Part shown: positions 1-3,796 of the stretch, in pieces
Layout: every line of letters begins with the position of its first letter
How positions within the stretch are numbered: the first letter of the stretch is position 1
Source: Minisyncoccota bacterium
Lineage (GTDB): Bacteria > Patescibacteriota > Minisyncoccia > Phycocordibacterales > Phycocordibacteraceae
Reading direction: 5' to 3'
Length of the DNA stretch: 8,681 nucleotides
NCBI GenBank assembly: GCA_028687085.1
Contig: JAQUAU010000029.1
Span: 1 to 8,681, forward strand
Translations under genes and position numbers: made by a program
Notes under the pieces: generated by a model
Seen by the model: only the letters and a program-made list of their open reading frames with translations
What the model was told of the DNA's origin: nothing
The model's database searches: none

Positions 1-318
1 CACGTCGGGGTCGCCTGTGACGACGGCCTCGTAGCTCACGCGATGCTTCAAGTCGCGCAGAAATGCCTCGGGTGGCGGCGTGTCAGCCGTCGCCGCCCTC
101 CCCACCCCGAGCGCGATGCACAAGCAGAACACCGCACCGAGCGTATACACTTGTCTCGGTTTCAAAAAAGCCGCGGCGCCCAAAAGCGCCGCGAGTATCA
201 GAACAAAAACAATCGGCGCCCAACTACCTGTGGTGAGCGAAGTCGAACCAAAAACAAAAAGCGAGCGGAGAAACACTCCGCTCGCAAATCCTGAAACGAT
301 GGCGATAAGCACGTTCAT
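1..318 (-). CDS. comEC: ComEC/Rec2-family DNA uptake channel, N-terminal part (cut by window edge)
   Basis: The first 106 codons are present; the gene continues beyond the left edge. The start is an ATG at 318. Residues 1-23 and about 35-52 are hydrophobic membrane segments, and 57-75 is a third. After it comes a soluble stretch with A-F-L-R-D-L followed by V-V-T-G-D-P-D, which fits the DUF4131-type domain found after the first helices of ComEC (typical pattern: F-L, then G-x-V-x-x-x-P-D). ComEC forms the inner-membrane channel that carries single-stranded DNA into the cell during natural competence. An SD-like GAGG lies 12 nt before the ATG and overlaps the stop of the upstream gene. A -10-like TACGAT lies exactly 6 nt before the ATG, so it may also be made from a leaderless transcript. 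Oddities: a terminator-like hairpin falls within codons 12-20, and a repeat unit at codons 23-30. The family call rests on topology and the N-terminal pattern only, since the competence core is outside the window. Confidence 0.72.
   Translation of the reverse strand, partial: MNVLIAIVSGFASGVFLRSLFVFGSTSLTTGSWAPIVFVLILAALLGAAAFLKPRQVYTLGAVFCLCIALGVGRAATADTPPPEAFLRDLKHRVSYEAVVTGDPDV
231..250. repeat. Palindromic repeat unit, core GAGCGAAGTCGA (copy 1, in comEC)
   Basis: The 12-nt core GAGCGAAGTCGA (235-246) is flanked by TGGT and ACCA, which are complementary. The same core occurs at 4922-4933 in recJ with different but again complementary arms (CCCT/AGGG). In comEC it encodes G-S-T-S-L. From general experience this core, read as STSLRA or LSEVEG in its frames, recurs as a dispersed repeat in many CPR and Chloroflexi genomes; that was not checked here. 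Confidence 0.55.
250..285 (-). terminator. Terminator-like hairpin inside the start of comEC
   Basis: On the minus strand GCGAGCGGAG, a 5-nt loop and CTCCGCTCGC form a perfect 10-bp GC-rich stem (261-285). It is followed directly by TTTTTGTTTTT (250-260). This is the canonical layout of an intrinsic terminator, but it sits in codons 12-23 of comEC. It could act as an attenuator of comEC or end transcripts coming from the upstream genes. Chance coding of F-A-S-G-V-F-L-R-S-L-F is the alternative; the diverged comEC-start copy at 1179-1250 keeps much of the peptide but not the stem. Confidence 0.45.
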
Positions 319-324
319 GAAGAT

Positions 325-330
325 ATCGTA
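325..330 (-). promoter_or_regulatory. Possible leaderless -10 element for comEC
   Basis: TACGAT on the minus strand, followed by 6 nt (ATCTTC) and the comEC ATG. Four of six bases match TATAAT, including the conserved T1, A2, A5 and T6. The spacing equals that of the five stronger leaderless promoters in this window. No convincing -35 was seen. An SD-like GAGG sits just upstream, so translation from a longer operon mRNA is the alternative. Confidence 0.35.
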
Positions 331-332
331 CC

Positions 333-1034
333 TCAGAACGGGATGTTGTCGTCCAACAACTTCTTGTTCTCCTCCTTCTCTTGCTTGCTTGATACGAAAG
401 GCACGACATCTTCCGTTCCTGGCTCCGAGAAGCTCCGGAGTTTCGCCGTCGCCTCCTCGCGGGAGAGGAAGAATTCCTCCACAACAAAGCGAGTGGAGAA
501 CGCGTAGTGGACCTGTCCGTCCGGAGAGAAACACACGCTCCTCACTTCCGTTTCCAGCACGAAGTGCTTATGGGGCCGATACACGTCCCAGCCAGGATTA
601 GGACGCGTCAGGGGCGTGATGATCACGTATACCATGTGACCCGGCTCGAGGTATTCGAGAGGTGCGAAGACATTTTGCAATGTCCGCGGCCGGCGCGGTC
701 GCGCATGAGCGAGAGTCGTCTCGTCCCGAAGGTCAACGACCCGATACGGCGCGCTCATGACCGAGTCCCGATACTCCTGTTTCTCGAGCGCCCGACGTTT
801 GTGCGCAAGTGCCCGGAGCTCTTTGCGAAGCAGCGTTTGTTGATCATTGATGCGAGCACTCGCTGCAGCGACCGCGCGATCGAAAGAAAACGAATATGGG
901 CGGTTTTGATGGTCGCCGTTCAAGAACTGATGGCGGCCTACTTCAAGTTTTGCCACCACCGTGCGAACGATTTCCCCGTCATCTGAGATGACAAACGCAT
1001 CCTGCCCGAGTCTTACGCTTGTTTTGACGACCAT
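333..1034 (-). CDS. Unknown 233-residue protein with SSB-like C-terminal tail
   Basis: I do not recognise the family. The ATG at 1034 is supported by a strong SD (AGAGGAGA, 1043-1050, 8 nt before the start). Residues 1-50 look like beta strands (V-R-L-G-Q-D-A-F-V-I-S-D-D-G-E-I-V). Residues 53-90 are charged and helical, probably a coiled coil. Residues 131-200 contain V-Y-V-I, then E-T-E-V-R-S-V-C-F-S-P-D-G-Q-V-H-Y, then V-V-E-E-F-F-L-S-R-E-E-A. That resembles the small beta domain with a final SxEEA helix seen in many phage and mobile-element proteins of unknown function (impression only). A Lys/Glu-rich linker (about 216-226) leads to the last residues L-L-D-D-N-I-P-F, very close to the D-D-D-I-P-F tip with which single-stranded DNA-binding protein recruits partners such as RecJ, RecO, PriA and exonuclease I. 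No OB fold is evident, so it is not called an SSB. It sits between comEC and a fragment of a comEC start, which suggests acquisition. DNA-related function is inference. Confidence 0.8.
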   Translation of the reverse strand: MVVKTSVRLGQDAFVISDDGEIVRTVVAKLEVGRHQFLNGDHQNRPYSFSFDRAVAAASARINDQQTLLRKELRALAHKRRALEKQEYRDSVMSAPYRVVDLRDETTLAHARPRRPRTLQNVFAPLEYLEPGHMVYVIITPLTRPNPGWDVYRPHKHFVLETEVRSVCFSPDGQVHYAFSTRFVVEEFFLSREEATAKLRSFSEPGTEDVVPFVSSKQEKEENKKLLDDNIPF

Positions 1035-1042
1035 GGTTGGCG

Positions 1043-1107
1043 TCTCCTCTGTTAGTTGAAGGACAAAACCCTTTCGGCACCCTACGCCGCTCTCGAACCC
1101 GTGTCAA
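1043..1107 (-). promoter_or_regulatory. Candidate promoter and SD for the SSB-tail gene
   Basis: On the minus strand TTGACA (1102-1107) matches the -35 consensus perfectly. It is followed after 17 nt by TAGGGT (1079-1084), a poor -10 (3 of 6). A strong SD, AGAGGAGA (1043-1050), lies 8 nt before the ATG. The SD is firm; the promoter is tentative. This gene is unlike several others here in having an ordinary leader with a good ribosome binding site. Confidence 0.4.
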
Positions 1108-1140
1108 CGCTGACTGCACAAACACCCGATTATCCATTAT

Positions 1141-1156
1141 TTCCGCTATAGCGGAA
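1141..1156. repeat. Perfect 16-bp palindrome in the intergenic region
   Basis: TTCCGCTATAGCGGAA is a perfect palindrome, about 105 bp upstream of the SSB-tail gene. It could be an operator for a dimeric regulator or a 6-bp RNA hairpin with a TATA loop. There is no T-tract on either side, so it is not a clear terminator. No known operator was recognised. Confidence 0.4.
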
Positions 1157-1178
1157 GTTTTGGATACCAACGACATGT

Positions 1179-1250
1179 CTAAAAAAAGAAAAGCGACCGC
1201 GCCCCTACCCCACTCGCAAATCCCGACACGATGGCGATAAGGATATTCAT
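1179..1250 (-). pseudogene. Remnant of a second comEC start (23 codons, then stop)
   Basis: From the ATG at 1250 the minus strand reads M-N-I-L-I-A-I-V-S-G-F-A-S-G-V-G-A-R-S-L-F-F-F and stops at TAG (1179-1181). Aligned with the first 23 codons of comEC at 318, 19 of 23 residues and 52 of 69 bases are identical. Eight of the changed codons are synonymous, so the copies diverged under protein constraint before this one was broken. Homology ends at the point where the palindromic repeat of comEC begins (about 249), and upstream flanks are unrelated. It begins 17 nt after the stop of the small membrane protein. Functioning as a leader peptide is possible but less likely than a recombination scar. 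Confidence 0.75.
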
Positions 1251-1267
1251 GCGCCCCGCTTCTTTTT

Positions 1268-1480
1268 CTAGTCCTTTAAAAAATGAAGAATCATTGCAGC
1301 ATTCAGGAAGAGCGCTATGACAACAGCAAAAAGGCCCATTCCTCCGTTTTGTAGTCCGAGGCCTAGTAAATAACTTGCATGGTCGCTGCTAAACAAGAAA
1401 GGATAAAGAGCCCGTATGTTGAGATAGGTATAAACCAACAAGGTCACAACAACGATTTTCTTTTTTGAAGGTGAGTTCAT
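1268..1480 (-). CDS. Small membrane protein with two predicted helices (unknown)
   Basis: A 70-residue protein, not recognised. A short basic N-terminus (S-P-S-K-K-K) precedes a hydrophobic segment at about 9-30. A 17-residue polar and glycine-rich loop follows, then a second hydrophobic segment at about 48-68 and a short K-D end. The basic N-terminus suggests both ends face the cytoplasm. The ATG at 1480 is preferred over TTG at 1486 because TATAAT (1487-1492) lies exactly 6 nt before it, as at other genes here; the TTG would have a GGTGA at SD distance instead. It follows the HEPN-like gene with only 7 nt between stop and ATG, and shares its AT-rich composition, so the two probably travel together. 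A membrane partner of the HEPN-like protein is a guess from linkage only. Confidence 0.65.
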   Translation of the reverse strand: MNSPSKKKIVVVTLLVYTYLNIRALYPFLFSSDHASYLLGLGLQNGGMGLFAVVIALFLNAAMILHFLKD

Positions 1481-1486
1481 AATCAA

Positions 1487-1492
1487 ATTATA
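1487..1492 (-). promoter_or_regulatory. Leaderless -10 element for the small membrane protein
   Basis: A consensus TATAAT on the minus strand is followed by 6 nt (TTGATT) and the ATG at 1480. It overlaps the TAA stop of the HEPN-like gene. Transcription would begin at or next to the A of the ATG. No convincing -35 was found at 16-18 nt. AT-richness of the area raises the chance of coincidence. Confidence 0.45.
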
Positions 1493-2315
1493 TCACCCCA
1501 CCCTGTTCCCTCATTATTTCTTTTGCAACAGAATATTCTTCCGGGGTTAATTCCAGATGACAGTTTGTGCATTGATAATAAGCGATGTCGATCTTCCCGG
1601 GGATTTGGTATGAAATGCGGAATAATGGAGGTGATTTTTCAGAAAACGTGAACATGCCACAGCGAGGACATTTTTCAGTACCCCACGTACCCACAACCGA
1701 GGGTGACATAACGCTTAGTGCAGAATACCCAAGTCCATAAGGCAAATATTCCCCCAGAGACATTTTTTGTCTGACCAGGTCTTTAAACAGATTGGCAACC
1801 TCCTCTCTAGAGATTTTTTCTGAACCGTTCTTAATCGGTGGTATTTCGCCAATAATCGATTTCAAATCACTCAGCTGTATTGAATACAGGTCGTGCGAAA
1901 GTTTTAGTAAGGTCTCCCTCGGATACTTTTTATAAGGCACAACATGATGATAAAGCTCATTTCTGGATTCAATTAAGACTCCCGCAGTGCTCGACCCCTT
2001 TGTTATTTGTGATTTAGGATAGAGAATCTTGAACAGTTCAAGAGCAGCTGAAATTTGTAACGTGTGAACACCCTCAACCGCCTCATGATTTAGGATCTTT
2101 TTTATATTTTGATTTTTTGGCATCTCTTTATAAATCAGCAGTAAATTCTTTTGACCAATTCGTATCTTAATAATTTGCTCAAGAAGAAATACTAAATCCA
2201 GAACAGTAGAGTAGACATCTTCTGCGGAAGGGTCGGTTGCATTTAAAATGTTTTGTATGCGGAGAGCTTTCTCTTTTAGAAAATCTTTCCTACCATTACT
2301 AACCTTAAGTTTCAT
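1488..2315 (-). CDS. HEPN-like protein (RNxxxH motif) with C-terminal zinc ribbon
   Basis: A 275-residue protein of unrecognised family. Residues 10-155 are predominantly helical. They contain R-N-E-L-Y-H at 118-123, which matches the RNxxxH (Rx4H) catalytic signature of HEPN-domain RNases found in toxins, abortive-infection proteins and CRISPR effectors. The C-terminal part carries C216-P-R-C219 and C249-T-N-C252, a four-cysteine zinc ribbon placed in a beta-rich region, which may bind nucleic acid or a partner. The gene is visibly AT-rich compared with its neighbours, a sign of transfer. Its ATG at 2315 lies 5 nt after the Nudix stop. There is no good SD; a GGGG lies about 16 nt upstream, and a perfect palindrome (2316-2329) directly precedes the start. 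With the adjacent membrane protein it forms a pair bracketed by fragments of rnhA and comEC. RNase or defence activity is inference; a non-catalytic HEPN or a regulatory role is possible. Confidence 0.7.
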   Translation of the reverse strand: MKLKVSNGRKDFLKEKALRIQNILNATDPSAEDVYSTVLDLVFLLEQIIKIRIGQKNLLLIYKEMPKNQNIKKILNHEAVEGVHTLQISAALELFKILYPKSQITKGSSTAGVLIESRNELYHHVVPYKKYPRETLLKLSHDLYSIQLSDLKSIIGEIPPIKNGSEKISREEVANLFKDLVRQKMSLGEYLPYGLGYSALSVMSPSVVGTWGTEKCPRCGMFTFSEKSPPLFRISYQIPGKIDIAYYQCTNCHLELTPEEYSVAKEIMREQGGVI

Positions 2316-2329
2316 ACGAATTAATTCGT
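2316..2329. promoter_or_regulatory. 14-bp palindrome directly upstream of the HEPN-like gene
   Basis: ACGAATTAATTCGT is a perfect palindrome adjoining the ATG of the HEPN-like gene and covering the TAA stop of the Nudix gene. A site here could be an autoregulatory operator, as is common for toxin-type modules, or the joint of an insertion. It is AT-rich, so chance is not excluded. Function is inference. Confidence 0.35.
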
Positions 2330-3205
2330 ACCCCGATCCATTGCGGCGTTCGCGAAGGCGTCGGCGGGCGGATAAAAGTGCCGGACGAGTTTTGGGAGGT
2401 CTTCTTTGGTCTTCTCGCCGGCGGCGATTCGAGCGAAGAGCTCAGCGGGAGTCAGCCAGAAGGATTCTGTGAAATCATCTTGGTTATAATTCGGCGTTTC
2501 GTTCATTTGGATTTCGTACACATTCATATTCGCCGATACAGTATTTATTTGCGGCGACAGATGACCGAGCAGTCGCCACGGCGTTGTGTCGGCATCTATT
2601 TTCAATTCTTCCATCAGCTCGCGTTTGAACGCTTGGTCATACGTCTCGCCACTTTCGACATGGCCACCCATGCTCATATCCAAACAAAGCGGGAACATTC
2701 TCTTGTTCGCGGTGCGCCGCGGGAACCATATCTTCCCCTCTGTGTTTATGAGAAATGTGTTGACGACGCGGAAGTTAGAGAGATTCTCCGCGTACACTTC
2801 AGAACGAAGTTTCTTGCCAATGACTTCGTCATTGTCATTTACTAGGTCGAGATACTCGTCTTCGTGCGCGGTAGGCGAATCTTTCGTGAAATCAAACGTC
2901 AAGATCTTCACTTCTGAATTTTCGTCGACCTTGTCGCCATAATATTTCTTGTAGCTCGCGTACATCTCATTGTCTGACGCATACTTCTCATGCCCTGCCC
3001 TATCGTCGTCGGTCAGTGTGCCCAAGGTCTTCGTTTTGAGCGATGTGATTTTTGCAGTACCGAACTGCTCGCCTGTCTCTTTGTTTATAAAAATCAGTTC
3101 GTCGCCTTCTTGTAAATTTTTATCGTCAAACAATCTCCAGGTCGAATTCTTTTCTCCCGAGAGAATCTTCTCTACCAAGTGCGGTGCAAATTTGAGTGTT
3201 TTCAT
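2321..3205 (-). CDS. ASCH-Nudix fusion hydrolase
   Basis: A 294-residue protein. Residues 1-107 form an ASCH domain (a PUA-like fold that binds RNA or modified nucleotides): M-K-T-L-K-F-A-P-H-L-V, G-E-K-N-S-T-W-R-L-F-D-D-K and G-D-E-L-I-F-I are typical. Residues 117-280 form a Nudix domain of the IDI/YfcD-like type. Its Nudix box is intact: G181, E187, R195-E196, E199-E200 (Mg-binding), with K replacing the usual last Gly. Nudix enzymes cleave X-linked nucleoside diphosphates; the substrate cannot be read from sequence. The fusion suggests a job in clearing or editing modified nucleotides. The start at 3205 is chosen over an upstream in-frame codon (3325) because the ASCH fold begins there, GAGG lies 8 nt before it, and the longer form would overlap rnhA. 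It starts 1 nt after the rnhA stop. Its tail, A-D-A-F-A-N-A-A-M-D-R-G, copies the end of RNase HI and is not Nudix sequence. Confidence 0.88.
   Translation of the reverse strand: MKTLKFAPHLVEKILSGEKNSTWRLFDDKNLQEGDELIFINKETGEQFGTAKITSLKTKTLGTLTDDDRAGHEKYASDNEMYASYKKYYGDKVDENSEVKILTFDFTKDSPTAHEDEYLDLVNDNDEVIGKKLRSEVYAENLSNFRVVNTFLINTEGKIWFPRRTANKRMFPLCLDMSMGGHVESGETYDQAFKRELMEELKIDADTTPWRLLGHLSPQINTVSANMNVYEIQMNETPNYNQDDFTESFWLTPAELFARIAAGEKTKEDLPKLVRHFYPPADAFANAAMDRGTN
2330..2365 (-). repeat. Diverged copy of the rnhA 3' end fused to the Nudix gene
   Basis: On the minus strand these 36 nt encode A-D-A-F-A-N-A-A-M-D-R-G. They match 29 of 36 bases of the rnhA end at 3213-3248 (A-D-A-L-A-N-E-A-M-D-R-G). 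Most changes are at third positions. In rnhA this segment also carries the GAGG that serves the next gene; here it reads CGGGG. Nudix proteins normally end before this, so it looks like a scar of recombination at the rnhA end. Confidence 0.7.
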
Positions 3206-3206
3206 A

Positions 3207-3623
3207 TCATGCGCCTCGATCCATCGCTTCGTTAGCGAGGGCGTCGGCGTCACTGTTCTCTTCGCGATAGACGTGCGTGAAGGTGACCTTGCCGAATGCG
3301 TCGATGACGTGGATGAGTCGCGCATACTGCTCTTTAAGAACCGGGTGCTTCACTTTGTAGAGACCCTTCATTTGTTTCACCACGAGCTCGCTGTCCATCT
3401 TCACGCTCACCTCTACCGTGCTCGTCTTCCCTTTGACGAGCTTCGCGAGTGTCTCGAAGGCGAGAATAACCGCTTCATACTCGGCGAAGTTGTTGGTGCG
3501 CGTGCCGAGGAACTGCGAGACGCTCGCGACCGAGTTGCCGAGGTGGTCGCGTATCATCGCTCCGGCCCCGGAGGGGCCGGGGTTCCCTCGCGAGCCCCCG
3601 TCGGCATGAATAGTGAATTGCAT
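3207..3623 (-). CDS. rnhA: Ribonuclease HI
   Basis: A 138-residue RNase H-fold enzyme that cuts the RNA strand of RNA-DNA hybrids (R-loops, Okazaki primers). The catalytic carboxylates are in place: D7 in D-G-G-S-R-G-N-P-G, E48 in N-N-F-A-E-Y-E, D77 in M-D-S-E-L-V-V, and D127 in the N-S-D-A-D-A-L-A-N end motif. It lacks the basic protrusion of E. coli RNase HI, like the short RNase HI forms of archaea and Bacillus YpdQ. The ATG at 3623 starts exactly at the fold (M-Q-F-T-I-H-A-D). A longer in-frame form to 3710 would run through the structured element and is rejected. TATACT 6 nt before the ATG predicts a leaderless mRNA. It heads the minus-strand gene series that ends in comEC; the ASCH-Nudix gene starts 1 nt after its stop. 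Confidence 0.92.
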   Translation of the reverse strand: MQFTIHADGGSRGNPGPSGAGAMIRDHLGNSVASVSQFLGTRTNNFAEYEAVILAFETLAKLVKGKTSTVEVSVKMDSELVVKQMKGLYKVKHPVLKEQYARLIHVIDAFGKVTFTHVYREENSDADALANEAMDRGA

Positions 3624-3629
3624 TCGGGC

Positions 3630-3635
3630 AGTATA
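3630..3635 (-). promoter_or_regulatory. Leaderless -10 element for rnhA
   Basis: TATACT on the minus strand, 6 nt (GCCCGA) before the rnhA ATG, so the predicted +1 falls on or beside the start codon. A GAGG lies upstream of this hexamer and would not be in that transcript. No clear -35. It lies just outside the structured element at 3643-3787. Confidence 0.6.
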
Positions 3636-3642
3636 CCTCGCA

Positions 3643-3787
3643 GGAGAGACAAAATTGAGAGCACGCGTCACCTCGCCCAGCGGCGAGGCGCGCTGTCTCT
3701 CGGCTCGCAAATTGCGGCGCGGCTCCCTTACTGCGCCGCAATTACCATGCTGCTTCGCCTCCGAGACGCTTCAATTTTGCCTCCTCC
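3643..3787. repeat. 145-nt structured inverted-repeat element between recJ and rnhA
   Basis: The ends pair: GGAGAGACAAAATTGA (3643-3658) against TCAATTTTGCCTCCTCC (3771-3787), with small bulges. Inside are GTCTCTCGG (3695-3703) against CCGAGAC (3761-3767), a perfect 11-bp hairpin AATTGCGGCGC / GCGCCGCAATT (3710-3720 / 3733-3743, 12-nt loop), and a 7-bp hairpin CCTCGCC-CAGC-GGCGAGG (3671-3688). Nearly the whole recJ-rnhA gap (3624-3796) is therefore one closed, multi-stem structure. It could be a MITE-like repeat, a structured 3' UTR of recJ, or a small RNA. There is no T-tract, so it is not a standard terminator. No known RNA family was recognised and no target-site duplication is obvious. 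Confidence 0.6.
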
Positions 3788-3796
3788 CGCTCAGTT

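Noticed and set aside
1179..1250. Short ORF as a regulatory leader peptide
   Set aside because: Close identity to the comEC start and the lack of an SD or regulatory hairpin after it favour a recombination remnant; kept as pseudogene.
3206..3325. N-terminal extension of the ASCH-Nudix protein
   Set aside because: The extra 40 residues are the rnhA coding strand in another frame, and the ASCH fold with its SD starts at 3205.
3624..3710. N-terminal extension of RNase HI
   Set aside because: It would translate the structured element and the promoter; the RNase H fold begins with M-Q-F-T-I-H-A-D at 3623.
3710..3743. Strong hairpin as an intrinsic terminator of recJ
   Set aside because: No T-tract follows in either direction; it is better seen as the inner stem of the larger element.
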